NCBI RefSeq assembly: GCF_003254395.2 | Contig: NC_037650.1 | Coordinates: 806,001 to 870,000 of the forward strand | Reading direction: 5' to 3' | Length of the DNA: 64,000 nucleotides | DNA from: Apis mellifera | Lineage: Eukaryota > Arthropoda > Insecta > Hymenoptera > Apidae | In this document: piece by piece, positions 29,278 to 43,890 of the stretch | Layout of the letters: each line of letters opens with the position of its first letter | How positions within the stretch are numbered: the stretch's first letter is position 1 | The notes under the pieces: generated by a model | The model's input: only the letters and a program-made list of their open reading frames with translations | Database searches by the model: none | What the model was told of the DNA's origin: nothing | Program-made: the position numbers and the translations under genes

Positions 29278-29885
29278 CTTATAAATGAATTTTAATTCAC
29301 TTTATTTTTTAAATATATTATCATTGAAATTTAATAAACAATTTATTCAATGGTCCAATATTATTTGTAAAGTGAATTTTTTTTCATTGTCTCTGTAATA
29401 ACATATTTAATTTTTCATAAAATTTGATAAAAAGAATGTTCTTTATATACTAAAATTTTTTTTATTAATTTTGTAAGAAAATGAAGTATTTTTAGTATCA
29501 ATTTCCAACATTTATTTTTTTTTAACATACTCATTATTGATAAGATTGGCAATATGTCTATTCTTGAACATAAAATTTCTTGTGCAATGAAAATCATTTC
29601 ATGAACTGAATTTTTATTTATAATTTTTATTGCTATATTTCTTGTTATAAAAAAATTCTTTAAAAAATTTCATTGGTCTTTCTACAGAACTTGATATCAC
29701 ATCGGTGCTATATTTAAAGTTTTATTTAAAGATCCGCTGATAGATTTTTGAAAACAAAATCTTCTTTAAAATCAATTTTCAAATCTATTTAAAATGATTT
29801 TCATAATATTGTTTATTTTTCTTCTAACGATTTTTTTTCGGCTTACTATTCTAGAAATGTTAGCAAATAATTAACATATATTCTA
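29278..29885 (-). repeat. Dispersed repeat A, copy 1 (decayed)
   Basis: About 600 bases that align along their length with 33395-33955, 4 kb away in the same orientation. Shared landmarks include AAATATATTATCATT, GAAAATGAAGTA, GAACATAAAAT, AAAATTTCATT, TCAATTTTCAAATCTATT, AACGATTTTTTT and GCAAATA.TTAACA. On the minus strand this copy has lost the reading frame of copy 2 through stops and shifts, though fragments corresponding to FYVQ, RH(V/I).NL and NE.YV are still seen. It is probably a decayed mobile element or duplicated gene fragment. The family is unknown. Confidence 0.6.
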
Positions 29886-32800
29886 TATAAGCTAGAAATT
29901 GAATATCCACACTTGATTTACACATTATATTGTATAGAATTATCGAAAGTAAAACAAAATTGGAAAGTATTTTTATTTAAATGATTTTTTATTTAAATTT
30001 AATATTTAGAATGTTGTTCGTACTTGTACGATTACAATACTTGTTGGAAATTTTTGAGAGTTTTATTTTGAAATTCACACCTTTTATCTTTTATTTATAA
30101 AAATTAGGCATTGACATTCATTTGATATTCGATTCTTTTTAATTTATCATTTTTAATCATGCAAGAGGCATACATTTAATCGAATTATTTTATAATAATA
30201 AATTGATTCAAAAAGTTAATTATCTTTATTATCCTTATTATTTTGTAAGATTAGAGACCGTTAAACTCATTCAATACGAATAGATATAAATATGATCGAC
30301 ATATGGATTAATCAGGATTGATTTAAAAATCTCTGCAAAGTACAAAGTATAAAATCAAAGGCTATTTTTTTTAAATAAAAAATATTCACTATAATAATAA
30401 TAAAAAAACTATTATACAAAAAAAAAATATGCAATATATGCAATTTTTTTTTATTCTGAGTTCTAAATTGTTTGATTGAAAATATCATTAAAGTCATTTA
30501 AATTTATGTTTTTATAAATAGTATTATAAATGGTTTTATTGATTCATTTACTTAATTATCTAATTATCTAATTGTCAAAATTTGTTTTCAAAATTTTTAA
30601 CAATGTGTATTATGCATTTTCTCCAATTTTCCATCATAACTGTTATTATTCACTGCAAATAAATTTTTCATATCGAAAAGTTAAAAACGATTTTATTTGA
30701 ATTCATATTAATTCTATTGAATTTAATCGTGGAAATCTTAATATAGTTTTATTTGCTATATTTTTGCTATATTTTATAATTGTTAAATATTATTTATTTT
30801 TTGCTGTTTGACGATATACAGTAATTCGATTTTTCTATCATCTGCAAATATTATTTCTCTTTATTTATAGCCATTGTTGAATATCTCTTTTTTCCCAACT
30901 ACAATTGGGAATTTTTTTCAATTACTTTCAAAAACTCCACTTCTCAAATTTGCGTTTCCTCGACAATTTATAATTTTTTTTTTAATTTAAAAATCTACAA
31001 TGCCACTAAAATTCTTACAAAGTCATTCATCAAATCATCAAACATTTCTTTTTTATGAAAGAATTTTTTAAACCAGTTGATGGATCCAGGTAAATGGAGT
31101 CTCCAGTTTGATTAAATTTTTTAGAATTTTTCCAGAAAATTAATCAAAATTTCATTCAAATAATATGGCTTTCTTTTTCAATTCGACAATTTTTTCTTAA
31201 TCTTTTAAAAACTTATTTCACCTTTTGTTAATAAATTTAAAATTCGTGTATTTTAATAATTTATGATATAAATTTTTTTAAAAATTAGATAGAATAGATA
31301 TTTATAATTTTTTTCTATCGTCATACAATTACCCAACTATTTTGTTTATATTTTTCTAATTCGTTTTATTAGATCTAATATAATATTATTATGAATTTTA
31401 ATAGGTGGATACATTTCTAGATATTATTGTTCACTTAAAATTCATAATCGGGATCAAATATATTTAGCAATAATGAAACCTAATAATTCTTGTAATTGGT
31501 TGCAAACGTGAAAAAACGAGAGATTTTTCATGCTTTTCTTCGCAATAGTGACATTTCTGAAAAATTTTCGATTCTGAAATAAATACAAAAATTGATACAA
31601 AAATATCGGTTGAGACTTTTTTATTAAAAATAAATTTTATTATAAATAATAAAAATTTGCATTAGATAAAGCGAGATGGAAATAGAGTGAAATAGTCCTA
31701 CCTTACTGTCTCTTTTCGATTTTCGACTTATCCAAATGAGTTAATACTTTTCAAAGATGTCATACGAATATATTAATAATCTATATGCGATTTATAAAAA
31801 AAATTATTTTATTTTATTAATTATAAATGTTACAAGTAGTGTTAATATATTTTATAAATTGTTATTAGTATTTATTCAATATATTATATTATATTATTAT
31901 TAATATGTGCAAGACATTTTTTAATATCATCATACATCGTGTGTAATTGATAATATTGTTAATGCAGAAAAACTGAGAACGTCTAGAACTTTTACCGTAG
32001 AGATAAGGAGGAAATTTATCATGTTTCCAAATATTCATTTTTATTTAAACATTGAAAAATCGATTATTCGAGGCGACTATTTATTTTGTTGAGAAGTACA
32101 TTTTGTTGAAAAAATATATAAATTTTTAAAAAGTAATGATTTAAATTCATAACTATGTGAACTCGAAAAATATTTCGTTGATTCTGATGATTTTTCAGTA
32201 GTAATTTCTTTTTTTCTTGTTTACGTAAATTAAATACTTGTAAAACTAACAAGAAAGATCTATTTTATATAATTGGTCTATTAGAGATGATTGATTCGCT
32301 CATATTTGAAGATTGATCATCTTTAAATTAACGCAAGTAGGACATTCGTGAGCATTTGTCAACAATTATCAACAATTGAATTAAACTAATAAGAACTAAT
32401 TCTTATGAAGTATTTTAATTCTTATGAAGTAGAAAAAAATAGAAAACAATCACAATTTGTTGCAAGTGATTGACGTTAAAAGATGAATGACTTTTCATGG
32501 CTTCATAAAGTTATTGCCTCTATTCTCGGAGTATCAGAATTTCTTGGTCTTAAATTATATAAAGATTTATAGAAATAAAAATATAAAAATATGAGAAAAG
32601 AAAAAATTTTGATTTATGACATAAGAATTTTTTATATATAATTTTTTATACACAAGAAATTATCGTATATAATCCATATTATTATTTATCTCGTAATAAT
32701 TTTTTATTTTTGATAAAAATAATTTATATAGACTCATTAACATGAATATAAATGTAAATATAAAAATGTATATATTTTTCTATAATAATAATAGTCACAA

Positions 32801-33394
32801 AAGAATTTGTATAGAATTCTTTTTTTATAATTATATAATACAATTATATAATTATAATATAATTATATATAATAATTAATATATATATAATTATATAATA
32901 TATAAATAACCATATTATTTTTAGAAATTTCAGATTTTTTTTTTAAAAAAGAATATTTTCGATTATTATTTGAATCGAAATCTAATTTTGGTTTATTAAT
33001 AATTAAATTCATTTTTTTTAAATAATGTTTTTATATTTTCTTTGTTTAAATTTGTTTTAAATCTGCTTTTTAAGAAGTCTTATTTAATGAATTTATCGTT
33101 TTACTAATTATATTAAAGCATTTGCCATTCAAGATTAATAATTTATAATTTCACACAATCATAATCTTTTTTTTCATCAATTTGTGAGATTTAAATTTTT
33201 GGTTTTGAATTTTAGCTTTATTTTAATATTTTAAAAAGATTTTGTAAAATATAAATTTTAAAAATTGTAAAATGAACTTTGATTCGTTAAGGAATTTAAT
33301 TTGTACAAAAAAAATTATAAACAGCAATTCGTTTATTTTTGACAGAAATTTTTATTTATATACGCTGTATCCTGCACTTTCATCGCAATTCTAT
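29886..33394. other. AT-rich noncoding stretch between the two A repeats
   Basis: A minus-strand stretch at about 31130-31000 reads as a richer peptide (NWRLHLPGSINWFKKFF, then KEMFDDLMNDFVRILVAL) and could be a fragment of decayed coding sequence. The rest shows nothing recognisable. An AT palindromic tract lies at 32825-32905. Confidence 0.45.
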
Positions 33395-33955
33395 TTATAA
33401 ATAAATTTTAATTCATTTTGTCCTTTAAATATATTATCATTAAAAATAATTTTTTTTTTTTTGACTTTATGATAGCATGATAGTGATAAAGTTTTTTTTA
33501 TCAAGCTTTATCAAACTCGAAAGAAGAAAATGAAGTAATTTTAGCATTAATTTTCAAAATTTCTTTTCTTAAAATTTTTATTTCGTTTTTTTCTACATAT
33601 GTCTCATTGCTGACAAGATTAGTAACGTGTCTTTGTTTTTGAACATAAAATACAGCGAAAATCATTTTATTCATTTTGAATTTTCTTTTATAATTTTTCA
33701 CTATTCTGTGTTTCTTAGTTTTATATAAAAATTTTTTAAAAAATTTCATTCTTTTTGCAGATTTTGAACTATCACATTTTTGGTACTTGATAATATGAAA
33801 AAATTTAAATAAAACAAAATCTTCCTTTAAGTCAATTTTCAAATCTATTGAAAAAATATTCAATATGTGTTATCGTCCATTTTTTATATTCAACGATTTT
33901 TTTTTCGAATTATTCTATAAATATTATGTCTCTAATTTTGCAAATAGTTAACACA
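33395..33955 (-). repeat. Dispersed repeat A, copy 2, with 120-codon frame
   Basis: Homologous to 29278-29885. The minus frame 33863-33501 is open for 120 codons. It has a central run of Lys/Arg, then FAVFYVQKQRHVTNLVSNE, then a Lys/Glu-rich helix-like part and a short tail. The start at 33863 is an ATG. A frame this long is unusual in such AT-rich DNA, which suggests relic coding sequence. The basic and amphipathic make-up would fit a DNA-binding or coiled segment of a transposon protein, but no motif identifies it. Terminal repeats and target duplications were not found. Confidence 0.5.
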
Positions 33956-35631
33956 TCCAACATATCGAATTAATTTTCGCAAAAATTCATTTGCGAAATG
34001 TGCCCAATTCCGAAAATTCTGCTAAAGATGGAAAAATTCCATTTTTGGTATAGTAACTAAAAAAAAAAAAAACAAAAATCATAAAACATATATATTATAT
34101 ATTAGAATTAAAGAAAAATAATAAGAAAAATAAATTTTGATTGATTTTTGAACGTGAAAAAAAAATTTGCTTAAATTCGTTTTAGAATGAAATTTACTCT
34201 TAAAATTTAATATTTTAATATGTAATTTTTTGAAATACGTTTATTTAAATTTGATTAAAAATTTTATATTTTTTTATGATTTATAAAAAATTTTATTTAA
34301 TATATTTGAATATCTATAAGATAAATAATGTAATTATTAATGTTTGGGCATAATTGATTTTGCACATGATGTGCCTACTTATTATTCTATTTCAAAAAAT
34401 CACTCCATATTCAACTCTAATCATGAATTCACTGTATTAGATGAAGATTATATTGTGTACAATTGATTATTCTATTAGCTTTAAGTGATGTATTTTTTTT
34501 GAGAATTGCATTTTGGAATCTTTTGATTTTGAATGATCCAGAATTAGACATTTTGTGTGGCAAATGAATTAAATGATTTCATATATATGAATTAATGAAA
34601 GAAAAATAATGGTCAAATCTATTTTATTGACAAGAAATGATTGATAGAAAGTAGCAATCGTGACTTTATGAGATAGATATTATTGTTTTATCTCTATTTA
34701 TCTGATATCTCTATTTTTCATAATTCAAATCGAGACACGTTTACAAATCGAAATATCTGATGAAGAAAATAAATGAACATCATTGGAACATGATTGGAAA
34801 GTAACGTGATAATGATAATTTTAGTATATTGGCATAGATTCATTCCATAAACAGAATATTAAAATAAAAAATATCATTAATTATTATTTTTCAATTTTTT
34901 ATTTTTTTTTTTGTGTTTAAGATATTCATCATTGATTTGATTAATTTTTTATCTTTTAATGAAAATAAATTCAAATGCAATTTGTCGTTATTTTGGAAAA
35001 ATTAATAATTATATTTTGTTTTAAAAATAACTGAATTTAAAATTATTTTTCAAGATCAAGATAATTACAAAAAGATACTATTTTAATGTTAAAATAAAAA
35101 ATTTTCTTTTTTACATTACAAATCTTTCGAAGAGCTGCTGTCAAAATTTGATTTAGACATTTCTTATATCAAACAATTTTTTTTCTAAAATTTTCTCTCT
35201 ATCTTTATGTCTTTAATTTGTTGATAAAATTTTTGACGATTTATTTCACTTATAATTTCTTTTATATATTGTTTTTTAATTTTATTGAAATTATTAATTT
35301 GAAATTATTAATTTCTAGTAAAAGTTAACGTTTCAATATTATTTAATTTTATTTTTCTTGATTTTCAAATTAATTCTTTAAAGTTTAATTACACACTTAA
35401 TATTTGAATACCATTCGATTTCAAAATTTCATCAATTTTATACGTATTTTTTCTTGAAGTTTATTTGTCCATTAACTATTAATTGTATCAATTATTAATT
35501 TATATATGATATGGAGTCTTGTTCATAACTATAATATTAATATGGTAATCTTATGATAATCTTAAGCTTTTATAATTTCAAAAATTAAATTTATATTTTC
35601 TATAAATCCGTTCTTCTCATTGGCATGAGTA

Positions 35632-35655
35632 TTTCTTTATCGGTCGATAAAGAAA
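35632..35655. repeat. Near-perfect palindrome, 11-bp arms, 2-bp centre
   Basis: TTTCTTTATCG-GT-CGATAAAGAAA. It could form a cruciform or be a dimeric protein-binding site; nothing nearby indicates which. Confidence 0.75.
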
Positions 35656-36344
35656 ATTTATATTTTGTAATATGTCTTTTTTCTTATCAACATTTTTTAA
35701 CCAATTTAAAAAAAATATATTCATTTATGCATTTCATGCTTTATAAATTATTGTTAAATTCTTGTAAGTCTACAATTTTAATTTTCTCGACATTTTTTTA
35801 AATTTATCCATGAATAATGGAAGATAATTTATATGTTCATATAACATTTGCATAGATTATAATAAAGTTGACTTTTTTCACTTTGTCTCCATTCATTTTT
35901 CAAGATTCTTCCACATTAATTTATGTTATAAATATTTTCCTTTTTTTTTCATCTTTTTTCAATTAAAAATGTTAGATATAATCCATGTCTCTATTTTACT
36001 ATTTAAAAAAAGCCTATATCATCAATTTTACATATAGGATGATGAATTATCATAATTTTCATTCAATCTTCTCTGTTAAAAATATTGCTTATTGTTGATT
36101 CAAAAAATCAACAAATATACATATTGTTATTTTCTTAATTTTTTTACAATTATAACATGATTCACATCGATGATGATTTGTTGTCATATTGCATTTTTTT
36201 TTTATATATTATAAATTCAAATTCAAGTGTTTTGGAGAGAGATCTTTTTACAATTTTGCAATATTTCTACATACATCGTGTATCAGAAGTAGCTTTTTTT
36301 CCTTTCAATGATTGACATTATGTGATTCGTAGAAGAAATAGTTT

Positions 36345-36404
36345 AATCACTAAATTAATTATTAAATTAATCATTAAATTAATCGCTAAATTAATCAATA
36401 AATT
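36345..36404. repeat. 12-bp minisatellite, five units
   Basis: Five consecutive units of AATCA(C/T)TAAATT type: AATCACTAAATT, AATTATTAAATT, AATCATTAAATT, AATCGCTAAATT, AATCAATAAATT. Variation is confined to bases 4-6 of the unit. Confidence 0.9.
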
Positions 36405-39400
36405 GTTGTATTAATAATTAATTACATAATGAAGAAATATGTATTCGAAATATTTTTGTAACATTGTTCAAAAAGTTGTTTCAAAATTCTTTCGCGTACT
36501 TGAAGACTTTAAAACAAAAATTTGAAACAAAATATCTATGTATTTTATTTTTAAGAAGTTTTATTATATAAATAGAAATTTCTAAATTTTTAAAGATTTA
36601 TTCTTTTCATTCTCTAAATTTAATTCCTCTGAATTTGTAAAATATGTTTTAAAAATATGTTCAAATCTCTATTGTATCATTTGATTATAAATCACGTCTA
36701 GCTTTAATATTAAGAATAAGATTATAATCTATTGTTATTGAAATATTGAATATAGCAAATTATTGAATATTGAATAAAGCAAAAATTAATTTTCCACTTG
36801 TCATAGTTGTAAAGTCAGATCTAAAATATTTAAGTCTTCTTTAAAAATAATAGATATTCATTTTTCAATGTAAAAAATTTCAAGATATTTGTATTTTGCA
36901 AATAATGATGCAACTGATAGGATTGATAAATAAAATTAGATCTATAATTAATTTTTGAAATGAAACTTCTGCAAAATTTAATTTAAAATGATAAGGACAT
37001 TCATCATATATTCAATTGAAATGGAAATCTATAAATTATAAACAAATATTAGATATAATATTTTTGTTATTGTTTTAAAATACAAAAAATCAAGATTAAT
37101 GCTACCAAAAATATTATACAATGGAATTAATAGAATTTATATTACATAAAAGACACACTTTAATTTTAGATAACATTTCGACTAAACTATTCATAATTTT
37201 ATTTTAAAAAACAAATAATTATTGGTACTGTGTGTAACAATAGATGTAAAGATTTTTTTTTTATTACGAAAAAATTATGGAAGGAAAAATACACAACGAG
37301 AAATTATAATTTTGAAAGATAAACGAAATGTATTTATTATTTCTACAAAACATGAAAAAATAAAAATAATAAAGTAAAAGGATTCAAAAAGGATCTAAAT
37401 CAAAATGTATTATGGAATGTAATAATGAGAGAAATTGAACAAATGTTAATATATATTTCTATTATGAGAAAATGCATGAAATATATTTTTTAATGCGTTC
37501 ATGTAACAAAATATATGGAGAAAAGAAACATTGATTAAAATGAAAATGAATGTTATTATCATAAAATATACAATAATTAAATTATAATAAAACGCAAAAG
37601 AATATTCTGAAAAAATCTTTTAAATTACAGTTAATTTCGTTTATTTTTCTAAATATATGGATCCAATAAAATCAAAAAATAATTCAACAAGAGCTTGTAA
37701 AATTTGTAAAAATCAAAAATAAAAACAATTTGGAAGTGTACATACTAATGTAATTTTTTGAAATTAAATTTTTTCTATTGATTGGTTATTATAAAAAAGC
37801 TTTCCTTTTTTTTATCGATACAAAAATAAAATTCAATTTTAAAACCTTAAAATATATACAATAGAATTCTGATTGTGTGAATTTCATATGTTCTATTATA
37901 TATTTAATATTGTATCATTTATATGAGGATACATAAACATATGATAAATAATAAAAATTATGTGAAAAAAATGATATTAAAATAATAATAAATGATATAA
38001 TGATAACAGATATAAATAATTTTTAAAATTGTATTCATGCAATTTTAATATCTATTAGTATTTTTAAAACTATTAAGATATTCATATTTTATTAATATAT
38101 ATTGCTCTCCTCAAATCTCTAATATTCAATCACTTTTAAACATTTTTTTCTCTATTCAACAATAATATTTGATTTTTTTTATTAAAACTTTATGAATGTT
38201 GTTGCTTCTTTTAATTTAATACTTATGTGAAGGATCTCATTCCATGAGAAATGTATTTTTCCTTTGTTAATAATTTAGACCATTTGACACAATTTTCTTT
38301 TCTTTAATGTAGAAATCATAAATGATATTTTTTTATTATTTCTTCATTTCTTCAAAAAAAAAAGAATACTTTTTCCATTCTTTTTAATCTTTTTTTTTTA
38401 CTAATTCATTTAATAATATATATATATATAAAATAATATTATTTAATAGATGAAATAATCTACCACGTTAATATTAGTTTGTTGAATCTTATGAAGAAGT
38501 TGACTCTTTCTTACTTCAAGAATTTTTTTTTTAATTACATAATGTTTTGAGTCTTGCTATGGATCTATTCTTTTTGTACAAAGATTTTATAATATTTTTA
38601 TAAAAATTTAATTTAATTTAAACTATGATAAGAAATAGTAGAAAAATCAAAAAACTATAAAAAAATGATATTATTATTATTATTCTGCTGTTCTAATGCT
38701 AAAGAGACAGAGATTTCATGTAATGCTAGAAAAACAATCTTATAGGGAGATGTATCAATTTTGTTACATCCGATAAAATAAAAAAAAAAAAAAATTTATT
38801 CTATAAATTGGAACAATGTATTTTTTTCACTTTACTACAAAAGAAAAGTATATAAAATTATTGATTATCATAATATTTCAATCATAATATATCAAATATT
38901 ATAAATATTATAATATTATATATCAATATTACAAATCATATATATCAATATTATATAATCAATCGAAAGGAACAATCAGACAATTCTTCTTGTTGTTTGA
39001 TTTATTTTGTTTGGTTTATTGTCTTTTGATAACTTTCTGATAATTTTATATTTCAAATCCAGAAACTATATATCATATTTTAAAATATTGATGATGATTA
39101 ATAACAACGATAGAGTCGTGAAATTATTTCAAAATCTTGAAGAAAGTTAAAAACAAATGAACGCAATACGAATAACAAACTATCTTAGAATTCTTTGAAC
39201 TTTTGAAACTTCAGAACTTTTAACATCAAAATCTTTTGAATTCTTTCAAAGAAATTCTTATAACTTCAGAACTTTTTTAAACTTTTTTTTTAAAATTCTT
39301 TTCTTAAAACTCCAAATTTTATATCTTAAAATTTTCCTAATTTGTAACTTCGAACTTTAGAACATTATGAATTTAATAATAAATGTAAACCTTCATTAGC

Positions 39401-42299
39401 ATATGAATTTCACTTTTGATCATCTTAGAATAAAACTTTTTAACGAACTTTGTAATAAATAAATTTTATTATTATATTTCATACTCCAGAAACGAGTTGG
39501 ACAGTCAATAAATAGTAATTTTTAAATTCTTCTAAGATTATATCATATATATTATAATAATTTATAATAATTTGTAGAATAGTTCTAATTTTCTTATTAG
39601 ATATCCTCGTTTTATTTTCGAAATTAATTTGATTATGATTTATGAAAAATTTTCTGATGCTATTTCTATTATTTGTTGTTTCATATGCTGATTTAGGAAA
39701 TATACTATTATGCTAAGTTAGGAAATATCGATTATTATCTTACAGAAATCATCATATTTCTAATCATCTTCTTTTTTCCTTCAAAAACTACTTTTGCATT
39801 TTGAGAACTTTTCATATTTTAGCTTTAATCTATATGAAATGTGAAGCAAACATTAAAAAAATCGAATATATAAGGAATCAATAATCTTTTTTCTTTTAAT
39901 TAATATGTTTATGATTAAACAAGAACTCTTTTAAATTCGTTTCAGAAGTGATGTTACAAATAGTATTGCATATTGAATGCATTAGCCAATGAACTTTATA
40001 CTTTTATCGATCTTGATTATTAAAAAAAAAAAAAAAAAATGTATTTTTCTTATTTTTAAAAAATATGATTGTAAATTTTTAATTTGTTCAGTCATGTACA
40101 ATTCTTTTTCTTGGACAATTTAATTGTTTCTTTTATTCACTTTATTTGAGAAAATCTACAAAAATATGTGAATGATTGAGTAGAATTTTTATATAATATA
40201 ATATAATCGAATTATTGATATTATGTGAATCGAAAAAAACTGGAGCAAGAAAACAAGAAATTTTTATCATTGTTAAATTTATTTCTTTTTAGTTTTTGTT
40301 GATAATTTGTAAAACAGAAATTTTTATGAAAATCTCATTTTTTTAAAATAAGTTTATATCATTTTTACAAAGATAAATGAATAATTTATATCATACTTTT
40401 TTACTCATTTAATCAATTTTAAAAAGACATTTCACATTTTTATTATAAAATATACTTATAAATATACTTATACTTATAAAAATTTCTTCTAAAATAATTT
40501 TTTCTTAAATTAATACTAATACAACATACAGTATTATATGTTTCCTCAATTGATACGGATTTTCTATTAAAAATAATGCTTCTTCGGATGATATTTGTGG
40601 TTGAAAAAATTCAAATTTATTATTTATATTTTAAAATCAATGAAGATTATGTATTCCATTAATAATTTTATTACTATCTGATCTTTTCTTAGTTTCATAG
40701 AAGTTGCATAAACGATCTCTGCCTAAGAATAAAAAAGTTCTTTCATTTTTTTGTTGTTGTTTTACCTTTTCTTTTTTCATACTATTTTCCTTTTTATATC
40801 CAGAAAATATTGTACAATTTCTCCATAAATTTCTTTTGATATTTGATTAATTATTTCAAATGTTACAATTCTAATGTACAATTCAAAAATACGTACCATA
40901 AAAATAATTTCTAATATACTTTTTCCATTTACCGTTAAATTATCTTTGATGGAAAAAAATTTGTACCAAGAAATTAAATATATAATTTCTTTCGATAATC
41001 CATTAAATCATATTATATATACTGTATAATTTCCATGTTTTTCCATTATTATCTTACATAATTATTTTAAGAATATCGTTCAGAAATATATTTTTGCTTG
41101 CTATTTTTGCTTCGTTGAGAAAAAATTTAATATCGAATTGAAATGAATTTTTCGTAATGAATGTTTCTAAAAATTTAATTAGTTTTAGAATGCAAAAAAA
41201 TATTATTTTAACAAATTTTCTTATGAGAAAATTATTTTTAAATTTTAAAGTAAATAATTTTAAAATTGATATTACTTTTTATTCATATACGTCGTGATCA
41301 CATAATTATAGCGCATCGAATAGTATATATATATAATATCGATAGTTTGATTACGATTCTGTATTATTGTACCTGTCATTCGTCTAATGTATGCTGATTC
41401 TTAAAATAGAACTCTATAATATGCATACATACTGCGTTTATCACAATCAATACCTGTTTTTCAAGTATACATGAATGCTACACTCGATGTAAATTGTTTT
41501 AAAATAAAGAAACTTCATAGAATCTTGCGCTAAAATTATTGTTTATTATATCTATTTTATATACACTAATTTTGTTACAATTTAATCTATCTAAAAATAT
41601 CTAAAAATAATTAATATTTTTATTTTCCCTTTCATTTTAAGGTTGAAAATTGTAATTTTAAATTATAATACATGCATATTACTTACTATACTTTTTTTTT
41701 TAAATTATAATACAAACATTTTTTGCATAATTTTCAATCAATTGATATTGATCAATTTTTATTAAATATTCATTTCTAGTTTAGGAAATAAAAATATTTA
41801 TGCAATATTTTATTAAACGCAAAATCTGTCGAATTATTGTATATTTTTGAATTATTATTTTTTTGTGAATCTTGAAATTTAAAAGACATCCCATTTTATA
41901 GAAAAAATTTATAGAATAATGATCATGAATATATATTTTAAAATCATTAAAATCGGAGAGAGAAACGATTTAAAAATTTTTTATATAATATTAACATATA
42001 GAATATGTTATGACATTTACAATGTCGTATTTAATAGGTCAAATTTATTGAAAAACAATTTAGAACTTGTAAATTGTTGCACGTGTTGCACTTCAAAGTA
42101 TTTATTTTCCATATTTTCAATGTATGAATTAGATATTTTGAATGCTTATTTTCGTACGATTTAGTACGATTTAATACTTTAGTAGAATTTTATAGTACTT
42201 TAATAAAAAATATAGAATAGAAATGAAAAAAATTGATGAAAAAAATAAGAAAATAAGGAAAAAATACGTGCAAAAATAATTAAAAAAAAAATTGTATGT

Positions 42300-43890
42300 C
42301 GTAAAGTTGTATGTCATTAAGGATTCCCTGACACCAGTTATCAGGAATGTAGAGTCCTCAAGGATTCAATTCAGTCGCATTTTATGCTATATTCAATTAT
42401 ATCAATTTTCCTGAATCGTTTTTAATTATTTCTGCATATAATACACAGAAATAATTAACCTCCAAAAATTAAATTTACATATTTTGGCTTATGAAATTCT
42501 AGACCTCACGTGATTAGAAATCATTTTTATTGTAAAGCGGAGAAAATTCAGATTCAGATAAGCATTGGAAGAACTCGTTAATAAGAAAATTAGAAATCAT
42601 TATATAAAACTTGTTTATTCATTGTTTATTCATTTCTCGTATATGAAAGAATGATATAAGTGGCGGAAGCAGGATTAGAGACAAAGAATATTTTAAGTTT
42701 GGCTCGATTTGAAATATTTTCGCAGATTTTTTGATTGTTGTCTTGTTCTCTGCTTGCAGTTTCTTTTATATTTTTGCATTTACCGCGCATGCGATTCTTT
42801 TTGCTATTATGCCTCTGGCGGAGACAATTGAAACAGTTTTTGCAATTAGTGTTTTTTAAATTTGAATTAAAATTGCTTTTTAAATTTGAATTTAAATTAA
42901 AATTAGAATAGTGGAAAAATAGATTTTAGATTTTTATGGCAAAGAAAACACAAATAGAGGATTGATATGTATCAAATTATTGCAAACATATTTTTGTATT
43001 TTGTATAATATATTATCAACAAAAAAATATAATAAATATTATTTTATAGAGGAAACATTAGAATTAACTACAAAAATTAAGATAATTTAAATTTATTTTA
43101 GTTTATACTTCATTTATTTTCTAATTATTTACTATTTCGACAATACAATCCTTTCATTCAATCATGTTTTTCTATTTCCAATTTGTTCTTGGTGTTCAAT
43201 TTAATCTTGCTTTCTGAAGTTGATAAATTCGAACAATTTTGAATTAATGTGTTTATGATGTTCATTCCATTTATGAAGAATTTTTGAATCTAATTTAGAA
43301 AAGAAAATAATTTTAGATAGATTTTTATCAAGTTGAGTAAGAATTTAATATATATGTTATCAAATCGATAAATTTACGAAATATTTAGCTGATTCATTTC
43401 TTTATTGTCTGCCTGTTAATGAATTAGCGTGATGGAATTTAAGATTCTTGAATGATTTTCGAAGACTTGCGATATATTTAAAATTTATATTACGATAATG
43501 GAATACAATGGAATACAATGGAATACAATGGAATAGTATTAGTTAGATAATGAAATCTTTCAATGTCAGTTAGTTTTTCAATTATGTTATGAATTATCCA
43601 AGCATCGTAATTCCAATTAAAATTTGATTATTAGATGGTCTTGTCGCATCAGTTAACACAGTTGAATAATTCAATGGAAAACCTCTGAATTTAATCACGT
43701 GCTCTCAATATTTCTCTTTTTTTCTATTACAGTGCGTTCGATTAATATTATTGAATTTATCATTTATTATTCGTTTATCTTTGCGCATTTTTTTTAGAGA
43801 AACAACTATCAGTCGTATAAATAGAATGAGTCTGGCTTTGATAGTACCACGAGGTGTTATCAAGGTAGACAAGAAGAATTAATTTAATTT
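42300..43890. other. Less AT-rich stretch with scattered CpG
   Basis: GC rises at 42310-42390, 42660-42840 (TTTACCGCGCATGCGATTC) and 43620-43880. A 19-codon ATG frame at 43826-43882 (MSLALIVPRGVIKVDKKN) follows a TATAAATA at about 43816-43823 and, further upstream, an acceptor-like TTTTTTTCTATTACAG (43717-43732). It may be part of a transcribed unit, but no protein family is recognisable. Confidence 0.3.
43500..43535. repeat. 10-bp minisatellite GGAATACAAT, 3.6 units
   Basis: Three perfect copies of GGAATACAAT followed by GGAATA. Likely replication slippage. Confidence 0.95.

Larger units (their letters stand above)
33956..42300. other. AT-rich noncoding stretch
   Basis: Holds the palindrome at 35632 and the 12-bp minisatellite at 36345. 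A slight GC rise at 41290-41530 shows no open frame. No gene is recognised. Confidence 0.6.

Noticed and set aside
42310..42380. Stem-forming GC patch considered as a tRNA or mitochondrial tRNA fragment
   Set aside because: No consistent cloverleaf, anticodon arm or T arm could be drawn.
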